Part shown: positions 1 to 5,667 of the stretch, piece by piece
Layout: every line of letters starts with the position of its first letter
Position numbering within the stretch: position 1 is the stretch's first letter
Assembly (NCBI GenBank): GCA_029210545.1
Contig: JARGFV010000056.1
Span: forward strand, 1 to 15,934
DNA length: 15,934 nt
Direction: 5' to 3'
Origin: a bacterium
GTDB taxonomy: Bacteria; BMS3Abin14
Made by a program: the position numbers and the translations under genes
Notes under the pieces: model-generated
Database searches by the model: none
What the model saw: the letters and a program-made list of their open reading frames with translations, nothing else
What the model was told of the DNA's origin: nothing

Positions 1-252
1 ACCGTCGCTGCCGACCTGGACGTCACCGAGAATGACGAGAGCGGCACCAAGTACCAGGAGTGGGCCCTGGGCGCGGAGTTCGACATCTGGGCCATCGCCC
101 TGCGCGCGGGGATGAGCAATAACTCGGGGATCTCGGGAGCGCCGACCCTGCTGCACTTCGGCCTGGGTATCGGTTTTCTGGATCTCGGTTTCGCCTATGC
201 GGAAAAGGGCGACTACTACATCGCCGGTGCGAACCTGGGGCTGGGGCTCTAA
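1..252 (+). CDS. TraF_2-like outer-membrane protein, C-terminal part
   Basis: The last 83 codons of a gene that begins outside the window, open from base 1 and ending in TAA at 250-252. The peptide alternates polar and hydrophobic residues, as in transmembrane beta-strands: LGAEFDIWAIALRAGMSNN, then FGLGIGFLDLGFAYAEKGDYYIAG, and it ends in GLGL. This resembles the C-terminal barrel of the family annotated as 'F plasmid transfer operon, TraF' (PF13729), whose members often start this segment with AADLDxT as here. Despite the name, these proteins are usually found outside conjugation operons as outer-membrane proteins of unknown role. A strong terminator follows 2 bases after the stop, so it is the last gene of its transcript. 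The family call is from memory of the motif pattern. Confidence 0.55.
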   Translation, partial: TVAADLDVTENDESGTKYQEWALGAEFDIWAIALRAGMSNNSGISGAPTLLHFGLGIGFLDLGFAYAEKGDYYIAGANLGLGL

Positions 253-253
253 A

Positions 254-280
254 CAAAAAGGCGCTGACAGCGCCTTTTTG
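254..280 (+). terminator. Rho-independent terminator of the TraF_2-like gene
   Basis: A perfect 12-bp stem (254-265 with 269-280) has a 3-base loop (GAC). It is a GC core, GGCGCT/AGCGCC, flanked by an A5 run on the left and a T5 run on the right, and it begins 2 bases after the stop codon. The A and T runs are symmetric, so it could also stop transcripts arriving from the right. Confidence 0.85.
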
Positions 281-281
281 T

Positions 282-295
282 GATTCCAGATTCCA
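282..295. repeat. Heptad repeat, GATTCCA x2
   Basis: Two exact tandem copies of GATTCCA lie directly after the terminator. This is the shortest of the 7-base-period arrays in the spacers. A related array (AATTCCA/GATTCCA) lies at 1154-1174, at the other end of the next gene. Confidence 0.6.
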
Positions 296-297
296 GA

Positions 298-321
298 GAG
301 GGGCGCCTGCGGGCGCCCCTC
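298..321. terminator. Second GC-rich hairpin, possible terminator
   Basis: A perfect 10-bp stem GAGGGGCGCC/GGCGCCCCTC (298-307 with 312-321) has a 4-base loop, followed by only a short CTTTA. The T-run is weak, so terminator activity is less certain than for the hairpin at 254-280. It may act as a backup, or as a barrier between the converging transcripts. Confidence 0.45.
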
Positions 322-360
322 CTTTATGCAAATAGCCGTATTCGAGTAATCGCCTTAACT

Positions 361-388
361 GTTGACTGGGAACTGTAAACCGTTCACT
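361..388. repeat. Degenerate heptad array (GTTnACT type)
   Basis: Four consecutive 7-base units, the first GTTGACT and the last GTTCACT, share ACT or ACC at positions 5-7. The array lies immediately left of the inverted repeat at 391-423. Confidence 0.5.
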
Positions 389-390
389 GA

Positions 391-423
391 TGATCTGATG
401 ACAGGTAAGCTGTCATCAGATCA
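391..423. repeat. Perfect inverted repeat across the oxidoreductase stop codon
   Basis: Two 14-base arms (391-404 and 410-423), TGATCTGATGACAG and its exact complement, flank a 5-base loop. The right arm contains the last codons and TGA stop (416-418) of the oxidoreductase read on the minus strand; the left arm is non-coding. No T-run follows on either strand, so it is not a standard intrinsic terminator, although an RNA hairpin at the 3' end is certain to be possible. Confidence 0.8.
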
Positions 424-1126
424 TCCCTTCGTACCCCTTCAGCTCCTCCGTCACGACCCTTTCCTTCCTGATCCCCAGCTCCTCCAGGGCGCCGGTGACC
501 GCCCGGACCATGGGAGGGGGGCCGGACACGTAGAAGGTCTGGCCCGGGATGTCCGGGACCGACTCCCGGATGACGCGGCTGTTGATGAACCCCGTAAAGC
601 CCGTCCACCCCTCGGGCGGGTTCTGCAGGACGTGAACCACCGTAAGTCCAGGGTCCGCTTTTTCCCATTGCTCGATCTCCCCGGCAAAAGCGGTCTCTTC
701 GACGTCGAGGTTTCCGTAGAGCAGATATTTTTCCCCGGTGACGCCCTTGTCCACGGCATGTTTCAGGATGCTCCTGATGGGAGTGATTCCGATCCCCCCG
801 GCGATGAAGGTGGCCCTGTCGAGGCCGCCCTCGTAGATGAGGTTCCCCATGGGCCCCCTGAAAGTCACCTTGTCCCCGCGAGACAACTTGACGACAACCT
901 GACTGAAATCAGACTGGCTGATCCGCTTGGTGAACTCCAGGTATGGTTCCGTGGGTGAGGAGGAGAAGGAGAGGGTGCGGGAGATCCCTCCATCTTCCCC
1001 CTGGACGGTGAAGTAGCCCCACTGTCCAGGCTTGAAGGTGAAGCCTTCCGGTTTTTCCATGCGCAGTGTAGCCGCGGAAGGAGTGCGCCGGATAAGTTCC
1101 ATGACCTTTACAGAATGCTCGCTCAT
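416..1126 (-). CDS. FAD/NAD(P)-binding oxidoreductase (ferredoxin-NADP reductase-like)
   Basis: Predicted soluble flavoprotein of 236 residues that moves electrons between NAD(P)H and an unknown partner. The N-terminal half is an FAD-binding barrel with RTLSFSS at about residues 50-56, matching the RxxS flavin motif. The C-terminal half is the nucleotide-binding domain, with GGIGITP at 110-116 and SGPPPM at 201-206, as in the PF00970/PF00175 families. There is no cysteine cluster, so no built-in 2Fe-2S domain; the electron acceptor must be separate. The start at 1126 is chosen because GAGGTGAA lies a few bases upstream; an in-frame start at 1168 would add 14 unlikely residues. It stands alone on its strand, with repeats on both sides. 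The fold is confident, the substrate unknown. Confidence 0.85.
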   Translation of the reverse strand: MSEHSVKVMELIRRTPSAATLRMEKPEGFTFKPGQWGYFTVQGEDGGISRTLSFSSSPTEPYLEFTKRISQSDFSQVVVKLSRGDKVTFRGPMGNLIYEGGLDRATFIAGGIGITPIRSILKHAVDKGVTGEKYLLYGNLDVEETAFAGEIEQWEKADPGLTVVHVLQNPPEGWTGFTGFINSRVIRESVPDIPGQTFYVSGPPPMVRAVTGALEELGIRKERVVTEELKGYEGMI

Positions 1127-1153
1127 AGGGTTCACCTCGCCTTTCGGGAATGC

Positions 1154-1174
1154 AATTCCAGATTCCAAATTCCA
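1154..1174. repeat. Heptad array (NATTCCA x3)
   Basis: Three tandem 7-base units, AATTCCA, GATTCCA and AATTCCA, lie just upstream of the oxidoreductase gene. The word matches the two units at 282-295, so the same heptad occurs on both sides of this gene. Confidence 0.65.
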
Positions 1175-1200
1175 TAATGTACCATGTAGCGGGTGCTAAT

Positions 1201-1326
1201 ATCCTGGATTCCCGCTTCCGCGGGAATGACGATTGAAAATTCCTCCTTCAATTTCGTCATTCCGGGCGAAGACCAGGAATCCATTCCTCCGCCTGTCCTG
1301 AGCAAGCGAAGTGCGTCGAAGGGCGC
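1201..1326. repeat. Dispersed palindromic repeats in the spacer
   Basis: The spacer between znuB and the oxidoreductase holds three repeat-like blocks and no gene. First is a hairpin ATTCCCGC-TTCC-GCGGGAAT at 1208-1227. Second is GTCATTCCGGGCGAAG followed by CAGGAATCCA at about 1256-1283, which pairs loosely with the first block. Third is a CCTGTCCTGAGC...TCGAAGGGCGC element at 1292-1326. Related copies of the second and third occur at 7667-7711 and 7416-7441. They look like dispersed extragenic palindromes. Confidence 0.65.
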
Positions 1327-1337
1327 GTACTCGCGTG

Positions 1338-2144
1338 TCAATGGCTATTAAAAAATTTTGCTCCCATCCATGCCGCGATAAACAGGACCGTTTCCACCAA
1401 GACGATGCTTCCCGAGGCGGGCAGGTCCAGGTAATAGCTTGCCACCAGCCCGGCGGCGACCGAAGCCATGCCGGCAGCACACGAGAGGAAGATGGCGGCC
1501 CGGAAATTGGGGGCGAGCTGCAGGGCGGTCGCGGCCGGGATGACGATGAGGGCCGCGACCAGCAGCAGGCCGACCACCTTCATGGCCAGGACCACGGTGA
1601 CGGCCGACAGCACCGCCACGAGCAGGTCCAGCCTGGCCACCGGGATGCCCGAACTCTTCGCCAACTCGTTGTCGAAGGTGATGGAGACCAGATCGTTGTA
1701 GTTAAGGGCCACCGTGACGATGACCACTCCAGCCAGGATCACCGAGGAGAAGACCTCGCCGGTACTGATGGCGAGGATGTTCCCGAAGAGGTAGGAGAAC
1801 AGCTCAACGCTGAACCGGCCGGATGCGCTGGCGATAACCACCCCGAGGGCGAAACCCACGGAAGAGACGATGCCGATGGCGGTGTCCCCGTGCAGGCCCA
1901 TCGTTTCTCTCAGCTTCAGGAGGAGGCCGGAGGCCAGGACCGCCACGACGAGGGCTGTCCAGATGGGAGAGATGCCGAGGAGAAGGCCTAGCGCCACTCC
2001 TCCGAAGGTGACGTGGGCAAGGCCGTGCCCCAGCATGGCCTCCCGCCGCAGGACCAGGAAGACCCCGAGAACGCTGCACGCCAGGGCGATGAGAAGCCCG
2101 GCGGCAAAGGCTCGTTGCATGAATGCGAATTGGAAAATTTCCAT
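1338..2144 (-). CDS. znuB: Zinc/manganese ABC transporter permease, ZnuB-like
   Basis: Membrane permease of a metal importer, 268 residues, the usual length for the ABC-3 family (PF00950; ZnuB/TroC/MntB). It is almost wholly hydrophobic, with about eight membrane segments. The N-terminal stretch FLVLRREAMLGHGLAHVTFGGVAL contains the family's conserved loop, in which RREAM is followed by GHGLAH. The C-terminal half carries the typical VVGLLLVAALIVIPAATA segment. It is third in the import set and begins 98 bases after the ATPase gene ends. The start codon at 2144 lies in a small palindrome (TGGAAA-A-TTTCCA, 2131-2143) and has no clear ribosome-binding site. The neighbouring binding protein has three histidine ligands, so zinc is the likelier metal. 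Confidence 0.9.
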   Translation of the reverse strand: MEIFQFAFMQRAFAAGLLIALACSVLGVFLVLRREAMLGHGLAHVTFGGVALGLLLGISPIWTALVVAVLASGLLLKLRETMGLHGDTAIGIVSSVGFALGVVIASASGRFSVELFSYLFGNILAISTGEVFSSVILAGVVIVTVALNYNDLVSITFDNELAKSSGIPVARLDLLVAVLSAVTVVLAMKVVGLLLVAALIVIPAATALQLAPNFRAAIFLSCAAGMASVAAGLVASYYLDLPASGSIVLVETVLFIAAWMGAKFFNSH

Positions 2145-2148
2145 TAGT

Positions 2149-2236
2149 TCTGGAATAGTGAAGGATGAAGGATGAATATTGCAGAGGCAGAGCCTGTGCC
2201 TTTCTTCCTCCTCCCTCCTTCCTCATTCCTCCTTCT
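2149..2236. repeat. Two heptad arrays in the znuC-znuB spacer
   Basis: The 98-base spacer holds two 7-base-period arrays. The first, 2149-2183, includes GGATGAA twice in tandem, with looser units such as TAGTGAA before it. The second, 2202-2236, has five pyrimidine-only or nearly pyrimidine units, such as TCCTTCC and TCATTCC. On the transcribed minus strand the second becomes a purine-rich GGA tract. No coding potential or clear promoter is seen. Confidence 0.55.
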
Positions 2237-2242
2237 GGTTTA

Positions 2243-2998
2243 TCAATGCCTGTGGCAGATCAGGTGGCTTTCCGGGCCGAAGAGCGTGATCGCCTGCTCG
2301 GATTCGCAGAAATCGTCGTGGCTTCCGTGAAAGATCAGCTTCTGGTTCAGGCACGCGACCTTGTTGACGTGCTTGGTGACCACCCCGATGTCGTGGGTCA
2401 CCAGGACCATGGTGACCCCCTTTTCCCTGTTCACCCGTTCGAGCATGTCGTAAAACCGTTTCTGGGTCGCGCCGTCCACACCGGTGGTCGGTTCGTCCAG
2501 GACCAGGACCTCCGGTTGGGTGACCAGGGCACGTGCGATGAACACCCGCTGCTGCTGCCCTCCCGAAAGAGCCCAGACCCGCCGGTTCTTGTACTGCCGC
2601 ATCTCCATGAGATCCAGGGCCTTGTCGATGACGCCCCCGTCTCCCTTTGAAAGGAACCTGGGCCACCTCTTGTGGGGAAGCAGGCCCATGGCCACCACCT
2701 CCCTCACCGAGGCGGGGAAGAAGGGATCAAGGTCGGTGGCCTTCTGGGGGACATAGCCGATGCGGTCCCAGGCGGTGAACTCGTTGAGGTCCCTCCCCAT
2801 GATCCGGATCGACCCGGAATCGGGTCTGGCCAGCCCCAGCATGATCCTGATGAGAGTGGATTTACCCGATCCGTTGGGGCCGAGGAGCGCCAGGAAATCC
2901 CCCCGGTGGACCTCAAGGGTCACCGAGTCGAGGATCTGCTCGCTGCCGTGCCGGAAACTGATCTTGTCCAGGTCGAACAGGACATCCGGATCATTCAC
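2243..2998 (-). CDS. znuC: Zinc/manganese ABC transporter ATPase, ZnuC-like
   Basis: Cytoplasmic ATPase of the metal importer, 251 residues, full length. Walker A GPNGSGKST is at 40-48, the Q-loop in YVPQ at 82-85, the signature LSGGQ at 144-148, Walker B VLVLDEP at 164-170 and the switch histidine H202 in VTHD. The C-terminus ends ESHLICHRH; His-rich tails are common in this subfamily and may touch metal. The start is GTG at 2998, with GGGAGGGG about 8 bases upstream inside znuA. The first 8 bases overlap the end of znuA, implying translational coupling. Only a metal-importer assignment fits the neighbours. Confidence 0.92.
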   Translation of the reverse strand: MNDPDVLFDLDKISFRHGSEQILDSVTLEVHRGDFLALLGPNGSGKSTLIRIMLGLARPDSGSIRIMGRDLNEFTAWDRIGYVPQKATDLDPFFPASVREVVAMGLLPHKRWPRFLSKGDGGVIDKALDLMEMRQYKNRRVWALSGGQQQRVFIARALVTQPEVLVLDEPTTGVDGATQKRFYDMLERVNREKGVTMVLVTHDIGVVTKHVNKVACLNQKLIFHGSHDDFCESEQAITLFGPESHLICHRH

Positions 2999-3920
2999 AG
3001 GATAACCCCTCCCGCAGGCTTTTCAGGTTCTGCTCCATGAGATCGGTTAAAGCCGTGCCGCTTTGCCACTGGGCAGAGGTGAGGTTCGAAACGGGATTAA
3101 GGGAAAGCATCCCGGCTCCGGTCTCCCGGGAAAGGACCCTGGCAAGCTCCGGGTTCACCGTCTCCTCGAAAAAAACGGTGTTCACGTTGAGTTCCCTGAC
3201 CTGTTTTATCACAGCGGCCATGTGCCTGGCACTGGGTTCGGTGTCCGGGCTGAGCCCGTAGATGGACACCTGGGTCAACCCGTAACGTTTAGCAAGGTGA
3301 CCGAAGGCGGCATGTCCGCCGGTGACCAGGGTTGTGCTGGAGCAGCGCGAAAGGCCCAGCTCGAAGGCCATATCCAGTTCCTCGAGCCGACGGGCGTACT
3401 GTGCGGCACGCGAAGTGTAGATTTCCCCGTTGCCCGGGTCTTTTGCCGAAAGGATCTTCCCCGTTATCCGGACTGCCCGCGCAGCCTGTGCAAGGTCCAG
3501 CCAGAAATGGGGATCACTCCCCTGATCATGCCCACCATTAACGATACTCTTCGAACTGTCCGGTCCGTCGTCCCCGGCAAAGCCGGAGCTGTCCATGATC
3601 TCAACACTCTCAAGCCCTTTCCCCTTCACCGCGCCGACAAGATCGTGAGCCCATGGCTCCATGGATTCACCGACGTAAAGAAAGATGTCGGCCCTGGAGA
3701 GAAAAACGATGTCCGACGGTTTCGGCTCCCAGGAGTGGGGCTCTACACCGGCAGGGAGCAGGATGCGCACGTCCGCAAATGGTCCCGCCACCTCCCGGGC
3801 AAATTCGTAGAGGGGGAAAACGGAGGCGACCACTGTCAACCGATTGGACTGGGCCTTTGCCGGGAATATTGCCAGGGTGAGCGACAGGATGAATATGCAA
3901 GTTGCGAACGATTTTTTCAA
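2991..3920 (-). CDS. znuA: Zinc ABC transporter substrate-binding protein, ZnuA-like
   Basis: Periplasmic metal-binding protein, 309 residues, cluster A-I type (PF01297). A signal peptide covers residues 1-23, with a KK n-region, a hydrophobic core and AKA cleavage site. Likely zinc ligands are H62 in EPHSWEP, H138 in DPHFWLD and H203 in GGHAAFGH, with an acidic residue in FFEETVN (252-253) as a possible fourth. Three histidines favour zinc over manganese. The loop before H138 (NGGHDQGSDPH) is a short form of the His-rich loop. The start at 3920 is TTG, chosen because it gives the complete signal peptide; no ribosome-binding site is visible. Codons 25-33 form one arm of a 25-bp inverted repeat whose other arm lies just upstream of the start. 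No Zur-type operator is obvious. Confidence 0.9.
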   Translation of the reverse strand: MKKSFATCIFILSLTLAIFPAKAQSNRLTVVASVFPLYEFAREVAGPFADVRILLPAGVEPHSWEPKPSDIVFLSRADIFLYVGESMEPWAHDLVGAVKGKGLESVEIMDSSGFAGDDGPDSSKSIVNGGHDQGSDPHFWLDLAQAARAVRITGKILSAKDPGNGEIYTSRAAQYARRLEELDMAFELGLSRCSSTTLVTGGHAAFGHLAKRYGLTQVSIYGLSPDTEPSARHMAAVIKQVRELNVNTVFFEETVNPELARVLSRETGAGMLSLNPVSNLTSAQWQSGTALTDLMEQNLKSLREGLSCE

Positions 3921-3950
3921 TTATAAGTCCAATCGGTTGACAGTGGTCGC
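3826..3950. repeat. 25-bp perfect inverted repeat enclosing the znuA start
   Basis: The arms are 3826-3850 and 3926-3950, exact reverse complements over 25 bases, separated by 75 bases. The first arm encodes the N-terminus of mature ZnuA (SNRLTVVA); the second is in the spacer 5 bases upstream of the TTG start. In the znuA mRNA the whole signal-peptide coding region and the start codon would sit in the hairpin loop. Confidence 0.92.
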
Positions 3951-3957
3951 AGTGCCA

Positions 3958-4068
3958 AGAGATAAGAGATAGGTGATTAGGAAAATCAGTTCCAGGAGAT
4001 AAGTGAATACCTGGACTTAAGGTACAGCCTGTAGAATTTCCTTATCTCGTATCCCTTATCCCCTATCT
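3958..4068. repeat. Heptad arrays in the znuA/GTPase spacer
   Basis: Two 7-base-period arrays flank the middle of the spacer. The array at 3958-3985 has AGAGATA twice in tandem followed by looser units. The array at 4041-4068 has CTTATCT, CGTATCC, and then CTTATCC and CCTATCT. The words are approximately complementary, so the two arrays can pair imperfectly with each other. A small CCAGG...CCTGG hairpin lies between them (about 3991-4014). Confidence 0.6.
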
Positions 4069-4070
4069 CT

Positions 4071-4141
4071 CGAACTTAATGATGGCGATATGGCATGGTT
4101 CTTAATCGTTTAACTCTACTATATCGCCATCATTAAGTTCG
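4071..4141. repeat. 21-bp perfect inverted repeat spanning the GTPase stop codon
   Basis: The arms are 4071-4091 and 4121-4141, exact reverse complements over 21 bases, with a 29-base spacer. The right arm encodes ELNDGDI near the C-terminus of the GTPase; the left arm is non-coding and lies 2 bases from a heptad array. The TAA stop (4102-4104) is in the loop. No T-run follows, so it is not a typical terminator. Confidence 0.92.
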
Positions 4142-5097
4142 TAGTCCATCGCCACCCTCTGCCCGTCGTAGACCTGCTCACCCCAGACCCTGCCGAACTT
4201 CATCCTCTGGGCCAGCTCCTTGTGGACCAGGGTAGCCAGTTCCGAAACGGTGGCGCCCTTTGTGACCACGAAAGGCTGGGTGAGGTCAGGCTCCTTGCCG
4301 GGCGGCTTGGAAAAGACCCTGATGAGGCGAAGGGAGCTATGTACCAGGTCCTTGAACCTCTCAAGCCCGGTGCCGGTTCTGGCCGACACGGGGTGGATCT
4401 CCGGCAGGTCGTCGAAAAGCTCCCTCAGGATGGCCAGCCTTTCGTCGGCTTCGCCCATGGCGCACTTGTTGCCCAGGTAGATGGCCGGGACGAGGACCCA
4501 CCCGTCCTCCTGGTATGTTTTTTCCCCGCCCGGTTCGATGAGGCGGATCTTCAGGTCGTTCAGGACGGCGTGGGCGGCCTCCCACTGCTCGATGAGATCT
4601 TCCCGGGCAAGATCAAGGACGACGACGGCGATATCCGCGTTCCGGATGAGGCCGGAGATCCAGCGTTCCGTGACGCTGGGGTCCAGGGCCGGGGTGTCGA
4701 TGAGCTGGATGGGGATGCCGTGGTGGAACATCATGCCGGGCTGGGGCATGCGGGTGGTGAACGGGTAATCGGCGATGGCGGGTTCCAGGTTGGTCAGGAT
4801 CGAGATGAGGGAGGATTTTCCCGTGTTCACGGGACCGATGACCGCCGCCTGGGCTGCCCCTTCCCTGGGAACGTGGGACAGGTCGACCCTCTTGCTGCCT
4901 TTTTTCTTCGCCTGCTCCGACAGGTTCTTCCACTTGGCGATACGCTTTTTTATGTCCGACTGCATCTTCTCGGTCCCCTTGTGCTTGGGGATGAGACGAA
5001 GCATCTTGTCGAGGGCTTCGAGTTTCGCGTCAGGGGTGGTGGCCGAGCGGAACTGTTCTTCGGCTTCCAGGTACATCGGGGAGAGGTTAGCGCTCAT
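4102..5097 (-). CDS. TGS-domain GTPase (Obg/DRG-like)
   Basis: Cytoplasmic P-loop GTPase of 331 residues, related to the Obg-HflX/DRG superfamily, which generally acts on ribosomes or RNA. Residues 1-70 are a charged helical N-terminus. G1 is GPVNTGKSS at 88-96, a switch region PFTTRMPQPGM follows at 112-122, G3 is DTPAL at 134-138 and G5 is SARTG at 238-242. A C-terminal TGS domain covers about 270-331, ending DGDIVELND. Two motifs deviate: G3 reads DTPA rather than DxxG, and the expected NKxD reads NKCA at 210-213. The ATG at 5097 has no clear ribosome-binding site; ATG at residue 8 is an alternative. It is separated from znuA by a repeat-filled spacer and is probably its own unit. Confidence 0.85.
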   Translation of the reverse strand: MSANLSPMYLEAEEQFRSATTPDAKLEALDKMLRLIPKHKGTEKMQSDIKKRIAKWKNLSEQAKKKGSKRVDLSHVPREGAAQAAVIGPVNTGKSSLISILTNLEPAIADYPFTTRMPQPGMMFHHGIPIQLIDTPALDPSVTERWISGLIRNADIAVVVLDLAREDLIEQWEAAHAVLNDLKIRLIEPGGEKTYQEDGWVLVPAIYLGNKCAMGEADERLAILRELFDDLPEIHPVSARTGTGLERFKDLVHSSLRLIRVFSKPPGKEPDLTQPFVVTKGATVSELATLVHKELAQRMKFGRVWGEQVYDGQRVAMDYELNDGDIVELND

Positions 5098-5184
5098 AAG
5101 GACTATGCGGTTTCCAATAAGGGTTCATCTGCTGCGTTATCGCCCCTCGGGAATCCTCGATATCTGCATTCAAAGTGTCGCACT

Positions 5185-5316
5185 TCACCACAGATCAATA
5201 TCCCCGGTCGACCTGGCAACTCCATGGAAAACCATGGCGTGAGCACCAACGACGAGGTATTTAACTTCCCAGCCGTCGAAAGCGGACAATATGTTTTTGT
5301 AATCGCTGCTGATCAA
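5185..5316 (-). pseudogene. Truncated minimal nucleotidyltransferase, N-terminal 43 codons
   Basis: A TTG start at 5316, with GGGGGA about 6 bases upstream, opens a frame overlapping the end of the 66-codon gene in the +1 phase. It includes VKYLVVGAHAMVFHGV followed by ARSTGDIDLW, the G(G/A)xAxxxHG and RxTxDID(L/I)W signature of small nucleotidyltransferase-fold proteins, which hold the catalytic Asp pair DxD. A TGA at 5185-5187 stops it just after that motif; family members usually run about 100 residues further. No continuation in the other frames is seen up to the GTPase gene. The remaining 5101-5184 looks like unrelated spacer, perhaps a dispersed element that cut the gene. The small partner gene is intact, so the pair is probably a decayed toxin-antitoxin-like or MNT-type module. 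Confidence 0.65.
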
Positions 5317-5461
5317 TGTCGATCCCCCGGAAGGCCCATGCGTTCCTGGTCATGACATGCACCATCGCGACCCTCTCGGCCGGAGTAGTTCTGTCCAGGT
5401 CCGTCTCCTTTCCCTGGTCCTCGAGGCGGACCTTCCCGATTTTTATCACCTTGTTTTTCAT
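5261..5461 (-). CDS. Small protein paired with the nucleotidyltransferase remnant
   Basis: A 66-residue basic, soluble protein with TTPAERVAMVHVMTRNAWAF and QKHIVRFRRLGS. The pattern 'PAER...M...T..AWAF' and a C-terminal basic RxxR tail recalls short unnamed proteins found directly before small nucleotidyltransferase genes; I do not know an established function. Its stop overlaps the start of the truncated nucleotidyltransferase by 56 bases, a coupling typical of such pairs. The start is placed at ATG 5461; a TTG at 5479 would add six residues. It directly follows the 35-codon fragment on the same strand. Confidence 0.6.
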   Translation of the reverse strand: MKNKVIKIGKVRLEDQGKETDLDRTTPAERVAMVHVMTRNAWAFRGIDIDQQRLQKHIVRFRRLGS

Positions 5462-5468
5462 AAAGTTA

Positions 5469-5576
5469 TCATAGCACAACCTCGGAGCAGGAAAGGTAGT
5501 ACCTGGCCATGGCCGCCTCGAGCTGGCGCAGGATCCCGAAGATTTTGAGGACGCGATCTTTGGTTTCAGTCACCAT
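5469..5576 (-). CDS. 35-codon ORF, possible ferritin-like gene fragment
   Basis: ATG at 5576 to TGA at 5469. The peptide is one amphipathic helix, with KIFGILRQLEAAMARYYLSC as its core, then SEVVL and the stop. The 'LR.LE.AMA..Y..C.E' spacing resembles the first helix of small ferritin-like or rubrerythrin-like proteins, so it may be the 5' remnant of such a gene; that is a weak resemblance. The next gene begins 7 bases after the stop. A TATAAT box lies 10 bases upstream of the ATG on the minus strand (5587-5592), which would give a nearly leaderless transcript. Confidence 0.35.
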   Translation of the reverse strand: MVTETKDRVLKIFGILRQLEAAMARYYLSCSEVVL

Positions 5577-5586
5577 TACAGGATGA

Positions 5587-5592
5587 ATTATA
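5587..5592 (-). promoter_or_regulatory. Possible -10 box for the minus-strand debris genes
   Basis: A perfect TATAAT on the minus strand, 10 bases before the ATG at 5576. No convincing TTGACA-type -35 element is found at 16-18 bases. It lies in the 91-base divergent spacer shared with polX. Confidence 0.3.
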
Positions 5593-5655
5593 CAACATGG
5601 ACGGTATAAATCTAAGAAGAAGCTGGTTCCCGGAAACCTCATCCGTGAAATATGT

Positions 5656-5661
5656 TATATT
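5656..5661 (+). promoter_or_regulatory. Possible -10 box for polX
   Basis: TATATT ends 6 bases before the polX ATG (5668). Transcription would begin at or next to the start codon, giving a leaderless mRNA; consistent with this, there is no ribosome-binding site upstream of the ATG. The -35 region is not convincing. Confidence 0.3.
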
Positions 5662-5667
5662 TCGCAG

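Noticed and set aside
1-252. Evidence of a conjugative element from the TraF-like protein.
   Set aside because: The PF13729 family is common outside conjugation operons, and nothing else here suggests transfer genes, a relaxase or an origin of transfer.
3958-4068. A CRISPR array in the repeat-rich spacer.
   Set aside because: The periodic unit is 7 bases with no spacers, and there are no cas genes.
3921-4101. A Zur operator for the zinc importer.
   Set aside because: Searched by eye for an AT-rich palindrome of the Zur type and found none; the spacer is explained by inverted copies and heptads.
4222-5355. Long plus-strand frame opposite the GTPase.
   Set aside because: It is the antisense of a gene with clear G motifs and a TGS domain; its peptide is low-complexity in Gly, Asp and Arg with no domain.
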